64,000 nt of DNA from Amylibacter sp. SFDW26 (GCF_009184395.1 NZ_WEIC01000001.1:124001-188000); one strand, 5' to 3'; counted from the first letter of the stretch, positions 53,292 through 62,237 are shown. Translations and numbers: made by a program. The notes: a model not told the origin generated them from the letters alone.

Positions 53292-53490
53292 AATAATGTT
53301 CTTCCCGCAGTGTGTTTGACTGATATGTCTATATGGGAAGTGACATCATGCGGCAAGCAATGCAATGAAGGGTCACGTAATTGGGAATGACAATAGTATT
53401 AGCTATTTTTGAAATTAAGTTGCGGGATGAATACCGCTTGCAACCAAAACCAGAGTATATAAATGAATTTTATAGCTTTGGGAGATATGA

Positions 53491-53856
53491 ATGAATATGG
53501 TTTTCTTTAATTTTACTGTTGGCGACCCAATTTGGCTTCAAAAACTTACATGGCAACTTAGCCATCCCGCATTCTGGTTTGTACTTTTGAAATGGTGTTT
53601 GATTTTTGTTGGTGTCGTTTTACTTGCAAATCGCTTATTGAAAGCAAAACGTTTCTTCTGGTTTAGCCTGTTTATATTGTCCGTGATTTTAGGGTTTTGG
53701 GGAGTGTATGAACTTTTTGGGCAAGCAATTCAATCCGTTAGAGATGGTCTTTGGCATGAAGTCGTGTGGCTTCGCATTGTTGGTTTAGTTACTGATGCAG
53801 TAGCTATTTTTGTTGCTATTAGAATACTGTATGCAAGCTTTACGAAAAGGTTTTAA
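53491..53856 (+). CDS. Small polytopic membrane protein (121 aa)
   Basis: Not recognised. Three to four hydrophobic helices ('FWFVLLKWCLIFVGVVLLAN', 'FFWFSLFILSVILGFWGVYE', 'IVGLVTDAVAIFVAIRILYA') with short polar loops. ATG 53491 has GGGAG 7 bases upstream (an ATG at 53497 is also possible). It is monocistronic and AT-rich compared with its neighbours, which may mean recent acquisition. The 199 bp upstream show no clear feature. Confidence 0.65.
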   Translation: MNMVFFNFTVGDPIWLQKLTWQLSHPAFWFVLLKWCLIFVGVVLLANRLLKAKRFFWFSLFILSVILGFWGVYELFGQAIQSVRDGLWHEVVWLRIVGLVTDAVAIFVAIRILYASFTKRF

Positions 53857-53889
53857 CTATAAACTACTTTGACAAGTTGGTTTTTAAAC

Positions 53890-53921
53890 AAAACCCCGCC
53901 AACCAATAGGGTGACGGGGTT
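53890..53921 (-). terminator. Terminator after soeC, paired with 58766
   Basis: On the minus strand AACCCCGTCACCCTATTGGT-TGGCGGGGTTTT: a CCCCG/CGGGG stem with an extended loop and T run. It shares its sequence with the terminator at 58766-58798, so both stem from one repeat family. Confidence 0.75.
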
Positions 53922-53945
53922 CAATTGGTAACGATATAGAACCTA

Positions 53946-54821
53946 TCAGCGTTTGTCGTAGTACAAGCCAACAACGTGTTCTGCTTCTGCAAAGAACAAC
54001 CAGCGTGATATGAACAGGCCGATCATGTGAGAGATCACAAGAACCGCAGCACCGATGTGGTGCACTTCCATGAAGGTCATCACAAAGATCGGTAAAACAC
54101 CCAAGAACAGTGCCGAGATAATGCGCAGTTTCATAGCGTGCTTACGGCCGATCTTGTGGATCATTTCTTTGGTCAGATAGTTTTCACCAGAGTGCGGGCT
54201 TTCTAACAAGCGCACTTTACCCAAGTTGCCCAAACCTGTTGCGCTTTCAATCGTGTGGCCCGCTTCGTCAAAACGTTTGTCGCCTTGCATCCAAGCGTAG
54301 ATTTGGAAGCCTGTTAGGAACACGATCAAAACCAATGCTGCTGTCATTTGACCGGCTAACAAGGCGCCACCAGCCAATGAATACATCACGTATAGCACAG
54401 GTGTAGAGCTCATGTTCCAGCGTGGCACAGTTTTCATTTGGCCATAGATCATGGATGTACAGATCGCAGTGATCAAGCTTAATGCAGCGCCCAACCAACC
54501 CAATGGAGCGATTTTAGTGTCAAAGAAGATCACCAATAAGGCGTATAGACCCATAACCATAAGGGCCAATACAGCGAAAACACCTTCGCGGCTTAACCAT
54601 GATGTACGCCATTGTGAAAAAGCTTTCCACGCGCGTTGTGGATTCCCAAGGTGGAATGTTGATGACACCAAGCCACCCACAGCCAAACCAAAGGCGATAA
54701 AGAAGAACCAAAAGGCTGTCCAACCTGATACGTCAGGAAAGTTCAGACCAAGGAATGTCAGCAGACCAAAGCCCAAGCCAGAAATGCATGTGAAAATAAT
54801 AACGGACGGTGCGGGATGCAT
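53946..54821 (-). CDS. soeC: Sulfite dehydrogenase membrane subunit SoeC
   Basis: 291-aa membrane anchor of the DmsC/NrfD type. Starts 'MHPAPSVIIFTCISGLGFGL', with about eight helices, then a C-terminal tail. SoeC transfers electrons from SoeB to the quinone pool. ATG 54821 lies 9 bases after GGAGG and one base after the soeB stop; a longer start at 54881 would overlap soeB by 59 bases and add no conserved residues. Last gene of soeABC. Confidence 0.9.
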   Translation of the reverse strand: MHPAPSVIIFTCISGLGFGLLTFLGLNFPDVSGWTAFWFFFIAFGLAVGGLVSSTFHLGNPQRAWKAFSQWRTSWLSREGVFAVLALMVMGLYALLVIFFDTKIAPLGWLGAALSLITAICTSMIYGQMKTVPRWNMSSTPVLYVMYSLAGGALLAGQMTAALVLIVFLTGFQIYAWMQGDKRFDEAGHTIESATGLGNLGKVRLLESPHSGENYLTKEMIHKIGRKHAMKLRIISALFLGVLPIFVMTFMEVHHIGAAVLVISHMIGLFISRWLFFAEAEHVVGLYYDKR

Positions 54822-54822
54822 A

Positions 54823-55578
54823 TCAGATAGCCTCCAATGCTTTATCAAGCCAACCAAGTAGGCCTTTAGGTGTGTCTGCAACAGGTTCTAGGAACGGTGC
54901 AAGGATATCGATGTCGCCATCTGTTTGAATGTCCGCTTTTGGACGAGGTGGTAGGTAACGGTTCACAGGTTTTGTGTCCTGATCTTCCATCAATACCAAA
55001 CCGCCGCGTTCTGCGGACATTTTTGAAACGTTGCTTTCTGGGTCAGCGAAATCGCCAAAGTGACGTGCATTCGCAGGACATGTACGCACACATGCTGGTT
55101 CACGATCTTCTTCTGGTAAGTTTTCGTTGTAAATACGGTCCACACACAGGGTACATTTTTTCATTACCCCTTCTTGTGCGTCCAATTCACGGGCACCGTA
55201 TGGGCACGCCCATGCACACAGACCACAACCGATACAATCGCTTTCATTCACCAAAACGATACCATCTTCGGCGCGTTTATAGCTGGCACCTGTTGGGCAG
55301 ACGGTCACACAAGGTGCGTCTTCACAGTGCAAACAGGACTTTGGAAAGTGCACTGTTTGCGCTGGTTGCTCAGGGGCTTTCACTTCGAATGTGTGAATGC
55401 GGTTCAAGAATGTGCCAACTGGGTTTGCGCCATAAGCGTCTTGGTCACCAAGCGGTGCACCGTAGTTGGATGTGTTCCATTCTTTACAGTTGATCACGCA
55501 GGCATGGCAGCCCACGCAAATGTCCAAATCGATGGCAAGGCCAAGCTTTTTGGGTGTTGATGCTGGAAGAGCGGTCAT
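54823..55578 (-). CDS. soeB: Sulfite dehydrogenase iron-sulfur subunit SoeB
   Basis: 251-aa ferredoxin-type subunit. Four cysteine clusters are visible: 'CVGCHACVINCKEWN', 'CLHCEDAPCVTVCPTG', 'CIGCGLCAWACPYGARELD' and 'CTLCVDRIYNE' with 'CVRTCPANARHFGD', enough for four [4Fe-4S]. It carries electrons from SoeA to SoeC on the cytoplasmic face. Its ATG overlaps the soeA stop by one base (TAATG). Confidence 0.92.
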   Translation of the reverse strand: MTALPASTPKKLGLAIDLDICVGCHACVINCKEWNTSNYGAPLGDQDAYGANPVGTFLNRIHTFEVKAPEQPAQTVHFPKSCLHCEDAPCVTVCPTGASYKRAEDGIVLVNESDCIGCGLCAWACPYGARELDAQEGVMKKCTLCVDRIYNENLPEEDREPACVRTCPANARHFGDFADPESNVSKMSAERGGLVLMEDQDTKPVNRYLPPRPKADIQTDGDIDILAPFLEPVADTPKGLLGWLDKALEAI

Positions 55579-58406
55579 TAGAATTCCTCCCCATAGGCGA
55601 TATCTTTTGGCCCTTGTCCAACAGGAGACGTTTGTGCAGGCATGCTAGGCTGGCTGACTTGGTCTTCGGCTGGCGCTTTTTCAATTTTAACACGCAAGTC
55701 ATACCAAGCGGCTTGACCTGTGATCGGATCAGAGTTTGACCACCGCAGACCGTCACCTTTTGGTGGCAGCAATTCGTGGATCAAGTGGTTCAACAAGAAG
55801 CCTTTTGTGGCCTCTGGTGCATTTTCATCCAATGCCCATGCGCCTTTACGTTTGCCGATCGCATTCCATGTCCAAACCGTTTTTGGGTTCAGTGCATCCA
55901 TACGCACCACTGGCACTTTGATTTTGCCGTGATGAGATGTCAGATACGCCCAATCCCCTTCGTTAAAGCCATGCTTTTCGAACACGTCACCAGAGACATA
56001 CAATGGGTTTGTGCCGTGGATTTGGCGCAACCATGCGTTCTGTGATCCCCAAGAGTGGTACATCGCAGCAGGACGTTGTGTCAGCGCGTGCAATGGATAT
56101 TCATCACAATTTACGCCTTGCTCTTCAAACGGTTGCCACCATGTTGGGAACGGGTCCATGCATGTCAGAAGTTGTTCACGCAAATGCTCTGGCGGTTGAA
56201 TGTCGCCTTTGCCTTCTGCTGCCAAACGGAACTTTGCCATAGGTTCAACATATAGGTTGAACAAATACGGTGATGGTTTGTCGAACAAACCACGTTCCAC
56301 AGCCCAATCTTGGTAGGCTTTGTTCCATGGTTTAAAGAACATTGCGTCTTCCGGAATGTGATCCATGTAGAAGCCGCCGTTTTCGATGTATTTATCCAGC
56401 TGCTCAGGGTTAGGTTCACCACGACCAGAGCCGCTGCCGTCTTTACCGCGCCAGCCTGCCAATGGGCCAACACCGGGACGACGTTGGTGGTTTACCATGT
56501 AATCCGCGTAGTCTTTGTAAAGCGCATCGCCGTTTTCATCAACGAAACCAGGTAGGCCAAGTTTTGCACCCAATTGGATCACAACTGTTTGGAACCCGCG
56601 CACATCGCGGTCAGGTTCAACAACTGGCCAACGGATACTGTCACACATCGCTTCTGGTTCAGAAATCGGACGATCCAGCAGGGAAATACAGTCGTGACGT
56701 TCCAGATATGTTGTGTCTGGGAAGATCAAATCGGCATATGCCACCATTTCGGATGAATAGGCATCAGAATAGATGATATGTGGGATCACATAACCACCGT
56801 CTTCGTTCTTATCCGTCAACATATCCATCACACCGCGAGAGTTCATGGAAGAGTTCCATGACATGTTCGCCATATACATGAACAATGTGTCGATCTTATA
56901 CGGATCACCCGCATGCGCATTGGAAATAACCATATGCATCATGCCGTGTGCAGACATTGGGTTTTCCCATGTGAATGCTTTGTCGATACGAATTGGTTTG
57001 CCTGTTGCATCCAACGCCAAATCTTCTGGACCGCGAGGGAACCCAAGATGTGGGCCGTTCAATGGACCACCTGGTGTTACCATCGAATGCGGTGTTGGGT
57101 GAATATCCACTGATTTCGGGTAAGGTGGCTTAAAGCGGTAACCGCCTGGAACCTCTACAGAGCCCAAAATGATTTGAAGCAAGTGAATGGCGCGACAGGT
57201 TTGGAACCCGTTAGAGTGCGCTGAAATTCCGCGCATCCCATGGAATGACACTGGGCGACCAATCATCTTGTCATGCTTAACGCCGCGCCAGTCTGTCCAA
57301 GGCTGGTCCAGAACGATCTCTTCTTCAAACGCTGTGTGCGCAAGCTCTGCTGCCAAACGGCGGATTGTTTCCGCTGAAATGCCACAACGTTCTGCCACGG
57401 CTTCTGGTGCATAATCTTCTGACAGATATTTCTCTGTCATCAGTTGGAACACTGGCGTGTATTTCGTGCCTTTGTGTGTCACTTCACCTGTGAACGCAGG
57501 CTTAACGCCTTTCTTTGTTGCAGAAACTGGCTTGCCAGTTTTACGGTCTGCAACCATGAATTCGCCTTTGGCATCGCGCAACAACAAGCCGTGCTCGTCA
57601 GATGCTGGATCCATGTTCACCAACATCGGTGCGTTTGTATAACGCATCAGATATTCAAGATCGACTTTACCAGCTTTCAACAACACGTGGATCATAGACA
57701 GAACAAACAAACCGTCAGTTCCTGGTGTGATACCCACCCATTCATCAGCAATCGCATTATAACCAGAACGTACAGGGTTCACGCCAACGATTTTTGCGCC
57801 ACGTTCTTTCAGCTTAGACAGACCCATTTTAATCGGGTTACTGTCGTGATCTTCGGCAACACCAAAGATCATGAACATTTTTGTGCGTTCCCAATCAGGT
57901 GCACCAAATTCCCAGAATGCGCCGCCCATGGTGTAAATACCAGCAGCAGCCATATTCACAGAACAGAACCCGCCGTGTGCCGCATAGTTTGGGGTACCAA
58001 AGTTTTGTGCCCACATGCTGGTCAATGATTGCGATTGGTCACGGCCTGTAAAGAAGGCTAATTTCTCAGGGGCCTTTTCGCGCAGTGGTTTTAGCCACTT
58101 TGTTGCGATCTCATACGCTTCGTCCCAGCTGATCTCTTCAAACTTGCCCTCGCCACGCTCACCAACGCGCTTCATCGGCGCTTTCAGGCGGGCAGGGGAA
58201 TAGTGTTGCATGATGCCGGCAGAGCCTTTGGCACAAAGCACACCTTTATTGATCGGGTGGTCGCGGTTGCCCTCGATGTATTTAACTTTACCATCTTTCA
58301 TGTGCACATTGATGCCGCAACGACAGGCACACATATAACAAGTGGTTTTACGAATTTCGTCTGACACTTCTGGTGAAGTATCTAAATCTGGCTGGTGGTG
58401 ATTCAT
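55578..58406 (-). CDS. soeA: Sulfite dehydrogenase molybdopterin subunit SoeA
   Basis: 942-aa molybdopterin oxidoreductase of the DMSO-reductase superfamily. An N-terminal [4Fe-4S] domain ('CYMCACRCGINVHMKDGKVK', 'GVLCAKGSAGIMQHYSPARL') is followed by the catalytic core and a C-terminal dinucleotide-binding domain ('MYHSWGSQNAWLRQIHGTNP'). There is no TAT signal, so it works in the cytoplasm, as known for SoeABC, oxidising sulfite to sulfate with quinone as acceptor. Polysulfide or other sulfur substrates cannot be excluded. It lies near tauABC-pta on the same strand, which supports removal of sulfite from sulfonates. Confidence 0.9.
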   Translation of the reverse strand: MNHHQPDLDTSPEVSDEIRKTTCYMCACRCGINVHMKDGKVKYIEGNRDHPINKGVLCAKGSAGIMQHYSPARLKAPMKRVGERGEGKFEEISWDEAYEIATKWLKPLREKAPEKLAFFTGRDQSQSLTSMWAQNFGTPNYAAHGGFCSVNMAAAGIYTMGGAFWEFGAPDWERTKMFMIFGVAEDHDSNPIKMGLSKLKERGAKIVGVNPVRSGYNAIADEWVGITPGTDGLFVLSMIHVLLKAGKVDLEYLMRYTNAPMLVNMDPASDEHGLLLRDAKGEFMVADRKTGKPVSATKKGVKPAFTGEVTHKGTKYTPVFQLMTEKYLSEDYAPEAVAERCGISAETIRRLAAELAHTAFEEEIVLDQPWTDWRGVKHDKMIGRPVSFHGMRGISAHSNGFQTCRAIHLLQIILGSVEVPGGYRFKPPYPKSVDIHPTPHSMVTPGGPLNGPHLGFPRGPEDLALDATGKPIRIDKAFTWENPMSAHGMMHMVISNAHAGDPYKIDTLFMYMANMSWNSSMNSRGVMDMLTDKNEDGGYVIPHIIYSDAYSSEMVAYADLIFPDTTYLERHDCISLLDRPISEPEAMCDSIRWPVVEPDRDVRGFQTVVIQLGAKLGLPGFVDENGDALYKDYADYMVNHQRRPGVGPLAGWRGKDGSGSGRGEPNPEQLDKYIENGGFYMDHIPEDAMFFKPWNKAYQDWAVERGLFDKPSPYLFNLYVEPMAKFRLAAEGKGDIQPPEHLREQLLTCMDPFPTWWQPFEEQGVNCDEYPLHALTQRPAAMYHSWGSQNAWLRQIHGTNPLYVSGDVFEKHGFNEGDWAYLTSHHGKIKVPVVRMDALNPKTVWTWNAIGKRKGAWALDENAPEATKGFLLNHLIHELLPPKGDGLRWSNSDPITGQAAWYDLRVKIEKAPAEDQVSQPSMPAQTSPVGQGPKDIAYGEEF

Positions 58407-58651
58407 TAGCTAGGTCTCCCTTAGCGGGGACTATACCTAAAATCGGTTTTTCTGCCACTTGAAAGGTAAAATGGATTTGTCGTTCGGGTTGCGTAAAACT
58501 CCTTTCGGGTTTTGTGAAAGAGAAGTCTCATTTTTGGGTGCAGATTGGGCAGCGTACGCAGGTCTAATCCTGCATTAACACTTTGCAGGGTATAACATCC
58601 CCGTCGACAAAAGTGGTTCAGAGGTTCCAAAGGGCGGGTAACAGCGTCAAA

Positions 58652-58736
58652 TGTGGAATCACCGAAACAACGTTAGAATAGGTGCAGGGCTTTCAACCCT
58701 GTTCGGCTTCATATCCACACATAGGTGGCGCCACCT
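58652..58736. other. Structured noncoding segment in the 429-bp gap upstream of soeA
   Basis: The gap 58407-58835 has no convincing gene. Within it, TGTGGA (58652-58657) pairs with TCCACA (58714-58719), CACC (58660-58663) with GGTG (58681-58684), and CAGGG-CTTTCAA-CCCTG (58685-58701) is a 5-bp stem with a 7-base loop: a cloverleaf-like fold without a T-arm. It is followed by a perfect 14-base palindrome AGGTGGCGCCACCT (58723-58736). As seen from soeA the fold lies in its 5' region on the minus strand. It is not a normal tRNA; a leader element, a tRNA relic or chance folding are all possible. Confidence 0.35.
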
Positions 58737-58765
58737 TCTTACAATGTACAAACCCTATAAAACGC

Positions 58766-58798
58766 AAAACCCCGCCAGCCAGATAGGGCAGACGGGGC
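58766..58798 (-). terminator. Terminator after the 74-aa gene, paired with 53890
   Basis: Minus-strand CCCCGTCTGCCC...GGCGGGGTTTTG hairpin, 38 bases after the stop at 58836. It shares AAAACCCCGCCA-CC-A-ATAGGG-GACGGGG with the soeC terminator. Confidence 0.7.
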
Positions 58799-58835
58799 AA
58801 GAGTTGTGTTTTGTAATTTTACTTTACGTAGTTGT

Positions 58836-59060
58836 TCAAGGTTTCTCTGAAATTACTTTTCTTGTATTTGTGTCGACATCAATAAAAATTGGCCCATCAT
58901 TAGTAAAGTTATTTGGCTCACTGCTCCATAGAAATTGTACATAAACAATGTCTTTTTCACGCATCGATTTTTTGACACCAACAAATTTATAATAAAATTC
59001 AGTCCCATCTTCTTTCAGGTAATCTTCAGCAAGCTGACGGGCTTCTTCATTGGTAATCAT
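58836..59060 (-). CDS. Small YrhB/Imm35-like protein (74 aa)
   Basis: 74-aa protein: an N-terminal helix 'TNEEARQLAEDYLKEDG' followed by strands 'FYYKFVGVKKSM', 'IVYVQFLWSSE' and 'GPIFIDVDTNTRKVISEKP'. This pattern resembles the YrhB/Imm35 fold (also PepSY-like), found in housekeeping and immunity proteins. No toxin gene is next to it. It sits between pta and soeA on the same strand and may be expressed with them. Start ATG 59060, with an AGGGG ribosome site 10 bases away. Confidence 0.6.
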   Translation of the reverse strand: MITNEEARQLAEDYLKEDGTEFYYKFVGVKKSMREKDIVYVQFLWSSEPNNFTNDGPIFIDVDTNTRKVISEKP

Positions 59061-59113
59061 TGATTATAAGCCCCTAACATCACATATATAATTTACCGTT
59101 TTTTGGCCTTATT

Positions 59114-59138
59114 ATGGTACGTGATTGCCACGCACCAT
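59114..59138 (-). terminator. Hairpin after pta
   Basis: ATGGT-n-CGTG-ATTGC-CACG-n-ACCAT: a 9-bp stem with one mismatch, just downstream of the minus-strand pta stop (59144). There is no T run, so it may stabilise the 3' end rather than terminate. Confidence 0.4.
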
Positions 59139-59143
59139 ATTTA

Positions 59144-60070
59144 TCATTCACTTAAAATAGCTGCCAAAGCCACTGACGCCAAACGTGCTGCCGCAGGGTC
59201 TGCGCGGCTTGTCAGCAATATTGGCACCTTAGCTCCCATCACAACGCCTGCCGCGCAGCCGCCTGATAGGTAGACCAGTGATTTGAATAAGGCGTTGCCG
59301 CTGACGATATCTGGAACGATGATGGCATCGGCGTTGCCTGCCACGGGGTCATCCTGCAAGCCTTTGATCGCTACGGATTCTGGTGACAGGATCAAGTCTA
59401 GTGCCAAAGGACCAGAGAAATGCGCACCCTCGATAGTCTCGCGTGCCCAATCGCGCAGCTCGCGACCTTCGCCGGATGATGGCACGGCTGGCAATACGCT
59501 TTCGGTCGCTGACAGCATCGCCACTTTTGGCTCGTCTGTGCCAAGTTTGCGCAACAAATCCACACAGGATGTGATCGCTGATTTACGTGTTTCCAAATCT
59601 GGGTTCACGTTAACCGCTGCATCCGAGATCAAAATCGGCTTGCCGCCATCAGGGTGCGAGATGTGGAACACATGCACCAAACGGTTGCCTGTGCGCAGGC
59701 CGTTGTCGCGGGACAGGGCGGACTTCATAAAGACGTCTGTGTGCAACTGACCCTTCATCAAAACGTCTGCACGACCTTCGCCGCACGCCTGTGCTGCGGC
59801 CATGCCAGAAGCTTCTTCGCCGATCGCCGCAATAATTTCATAGCTGGAAATGTCCCAGCCTAATTTGTCTGCCTCAGCCTTAATCATATCCGCCTCACCT
59901 GTGAAGATGGGTGTCATGATGCCTGCATCAGTTGCAGCTTTCGCTGCCTCCATTGGCAAAGCAGCCCCTGCGCGTGCAATCGCTACGCGTGGTGTATTTG
60001 CTTGTTTCGCCAAAGATAAAAGGCCGTCTGGTGAGACGGCCTTTGAAGTTGTTAAAAACGGGGATGTCAT
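59144..60070 (-). CDS. pta: Phosphate acetyltransferase (sulfonate-pathway type)
   Basis: 308-aa short phosphate acetyl/butyryltransferase-family protein. Seen: 'GRADVLMKGQLHTDVFMKSA', 'HPDGGKPILISDAAVNVNPD', 'IIVPDIVSGNALFKSLVYLS' and 'VMGAKVPILLTSRADPAAAR'. It converts acetyl phosphate and CoA to acetyl-CoA. In taurine degraders a Pta of this type follows Xsc, which makes acetyl phosphate from sulfoacetaldehyde. It begins 2 bp after the tauC stop, so it is part of tauABC-pta; ATG 60070 is preferred to a TTG at 60091 inside tauC. Confidence 0.87.
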   Translation of the reverse strand: MTSPFLTTSKAVSPDGLLSLAKQANTPRVAIARAGAALPMEAAKAATDAGIMTPIFTGEADMIKAEADKLGWDISSYEIIAAIGEEASGMAAAQACGEGRADVLMKGQLHTDVFMKSALSRDNGLRTGNRLVHVFHISHPDGGKPILISDAAVNVNPDLETRKSAITSCVDLLRKLGTDEPKVAMLSATESVLPAVPSSGEGRELRDWARETIEGAHFSGPLALDLILSPESVAIKGLQDDPVAGNADAIIVPDIVSGNALFKSLVYLSGGCAAGVVMGAKVPILLTSRADPAAARLASVALAAILSE

Positions 60071-60072
60071 TG

Positions 60073-61401
60073 TTATCCGCGACCTTTCCAAGGAACGAGT
60101 TTGTTTTCAGCCATACGCATCAGAACGTCGATGCCGTAGCCGATGATACCAATGATGATAATACCGATGATCACGATGTCTGTAAGTTGGAACTTTGACG
60201 CAGCGATAATCATTTTACCTGCACCTTTTTCCGCCGCAACCAATTCGGCCGCAACAACAGTACCCCAACAAACACCCATCGCCACACGCGCACCTGTGAA
60301 AATCTCAGGTAGAGAGTTTGGCAAGATCACTTTCGATAGGATCTGTTTCTTGGTCGCCCCTAACGAGTAAGCCGCGTGGATTTTGGCGATGTTCACACCA
60401 GATACACCCGCACGTGCCGCAATGGTCATAATCCAAAGTGCCGCTAGGAACAGAAGACTGATTTTACCTTGCTCACCGATACCGAACCAAATGATGATCA
60501 GCGGGATCAATGCCAATGGTGGCACTGGACGCATGAACTCAACGATTGGCTCAAACCAACCGCGCAGCCATGAGTTTAGACCCATCGCAAAGCCCAAAGG
60601 AATACCGAACAGACAGCCCAATGCGAAACCGAATACAACACGGATCAAAGACCATGTTACGTTTTCCCATAGACCAACGCCAAGGTAACCATTTTCCCAA
60701 ACGTTTAGGAAGCGCTTCCAGGCTTGCTCAGGTGGTGGCAGGTACAATGCTTCCATTGTCAGACCTGACGCAGGACGTACAGACAAGCTGCCTTTGCGTG
60801 TCATAAAGACTTCGCCAGCATCAATTGCAACGGCTTGGTTTGGTGCAATTTCTTGGCCATTTACGGCTGTAACTTTGAAGCCTTCTTCTGTACCGCCATC
60901 ATCATTACTTTGAACTTTGATGATTTTAGTCCGGCGTTCTGGAACAACGAGTGCATCAGATTTTGCAAAGCCAGTTGCTGTTTCTGTAAACTCAGGTTTC
61001 GTTGCTTCTTTATTCGCAGCTTCATGTACACGGACATAAACTGTTGCATCAGCCGTTTGGCCTGCAGCGTTTGTTGCTGTGTAAGAAAAAGATGAATCGC
61101 CAACGAAGGGTCCAGGTAGGATCGGTGGTAAAAGTTTAGAGCCTGTTGCAATGCCCCAGAAAAGGAACAATGTCACAACTGCAGCAACGGATGCTGCACG
61201 ATTGCCTGTGACAGCACTTTCGTCGCCGAATGTCACTGTTTTCAAGCTGGTATAACCGCGAGCTGCATCTTTGCCGCGCATATACATGTTATAGACAATA
61301 CTACAGACGCCACTGACGGCTAGATAGATTGCGAAGATGCCCAAGATACCAAGGATCATCCAGAATGTTGTGCCTAATGTGGTAATGATTTCTTGTAACA
61401 T
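60073..61401 (-). CDS. tauC: Taurine/sulfonate ABC permease with an inserted periplasmic domain
   Basis: 442-aa permease; typical TauC is about 275. From the ATG at 61401: helix 1 (residues about 11-38), helix 2 (about 71-88), then an inserted domain (about 92-218: 'FSYTATNAAGQTADATVYVR', 'EGFKVTAVNGQEIAPNQAVA') that looks Ig/cadherin-like and should lie in the periplasm, then the normal permease from 'ALYLPPPEQAWKRF' with the EAA loop 'YSLGATKKQILSKVILPNSL'. It moves the substrate across the membrane with TauB. The ATG overlaps the tauB stop by one base (TAATG); an earlier start at 61446 would run 45 bases into tauB. Confidence 0.88.
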   Translation of the reverse strand: MLQEIITTLGTTFWMILGILGIFAIYLAVSGVCSIVYNMYMRGKDAARGYTSLKTVTFGDESAVTGNRAASVAAVVTLFLFWGIATGSKLLPPILPGPFVGDSSFSYTATNAAGQTADATVYVRVHEAANKEATKPEFTETATGFAKSDALVVPERRTKIIKVQSNDDGGTEEGFKVTAVNGQEIAPNQAVAIDAGEVFMTRKGSLSVRPASGLTMEALYLPPPEQAWKRFLNVWENGYLGVGLWENVTWSLIRVVFGFALGCLFGIPLGFAMGLNSWLRGWFEPIVEFMRPVPPLALIPLIIIWFGIGEQGKISLLFLAALWIMTIAARAGVSGVNIAKIHAAYSLGATKKQILSKVILPNSLPEIFTGARVAMGVCWGTVVAAELVAAEKGAGKMIIAASKFQLTDIVIIGIIIIGIIGYGIDVLMRMAENKLVPWKGRG

Positions 61402-62204
61402 TATGCGTTCTCCGTCCGGCCCATGATTTCTTCTTCCATATCCCAAATCATGTTCAGGATTTCATCGCGTGTCTTGCCGAAATCTTTGTGACGTTTGACT
61501 TCACGCAGATCAGCACCCACACCCAATTCAGCGAATGGCAATGTGTATTCTTTGTGTACACGACCAGGACGCGGCGCCATAACCAACAGGCGTTCACCCA
61601 ATAACAATGCTTCTTCCACGGAGTGTGTGATTAGAATGATTGTTTTGCCAGTTTTCTTCCAAATGTCCAAAACCAAGCTTTGCATTTTTTCACGTGTTAG
61701 CGCGTCCAAAGCACCCAGCGGTTCGTCCATAAGGATCACATCAGGTTCGTTTGCAAGGCAACGGGCCAAGGCCACACGTTGTTGCATACCACCTGACATT
61801 TCGTAGATCATTTTTTCGCCGAATTCCTGCAAGCCAACGATGTCCAACAGTTCTTCAACTTTTGCATCGATTTCCGCTTGTGGCACGCCCTTCATCTTAG
61901 GACCAAAACCGATGTTCTTGGATACGTTCATCCATTCAAACAAAGCGCCGTGCTGGAATACCATGCCACGTTCTGGGCCTGGTGCTAAAATTTGATCGCC
62001 TGCAAGTGTCATAGTACCTTCTGTTGGTGCTAAAAAACCTGCAAGAATATTGAGTAAAGTTGATTTACCACACCCAGAAGGGCCAAGAACTGACATCAGT
62101 TCCCCTTCTTTGATATCTAGATTGATGTTTTTAAGAGCTTCTACTTTGCCACCATTCGGCAACTCGAAAGTCATTGAAACATCATTTATGAGTAACCCCG
62201 ACAT
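61401..62204 (-). CDS. tauB: Taurine/sulfonate ABC transporter ATPase
   Basis: 267-aa ATPase of the TauB/SsuB group. Walker A 'GPSGCGKSTLLNILAGFL', Q-loop 'GMVFQHGALFEWMNVSKNIG', signature 'MSGGMQQRVALARCLANEPD', Walker B 'VILMDEPLGALDALTREKMQ' and the H-loop 'ILITHSVEEALLLGERLLVM' are complete. ATG 62204 fits the family N-terminus; the frame open to 62252 would add 16 residues. It follows a stem-loop after tauA and overlaps tauC by one base. Confidence 0.93.
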   Translation of the reverse strand: MSGLLINDVSMTFELPNGGKVEALKNINLDIKEGELMSVLGPSGCGKSTLLNILAGFLAPTEGTMTLAGDQILAPGPERGMVFQHGALFEWMNVSKNIGFGPKMKGVPQAEIDAKVEELLDIVGLQEFGEKMIYEMSGGMQQRVALARCLANEPDVILMDEPLGALDALTREKMQSLVLDIWKKTGKTIILITHSVEEALLLGERLLVMAPRPGRVHKEYTLPFAELGVGADLREVKRHKDFGKTRDEILNMIWDMEEEIMGRTENA

Positions 62205-62237
62205 AAATAATCCGTTTCTTATGAGTTTTAAAGAGTA

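Noticed and set aside
54870..55493. 207-aa plus-strand frame opposite soeB
   Set aside because: Cys-rich only because it is antisense to the iron-sulfur motifs; no ribosome site.
57444..58028. 194-aa plus-strand frame opposite soeA
   Set aside because: Shadow of the conserved molybdopterin subunit with random composition.
58652..58720. tRNA-Glu(TTC) or, on the other strand, tRNA-Phe(GAA)
   Set aside because: The anticodon-like loop fits, but there is no T-arm, no GTTCRA and no proper D-arm, so I list it only as a structured segment.
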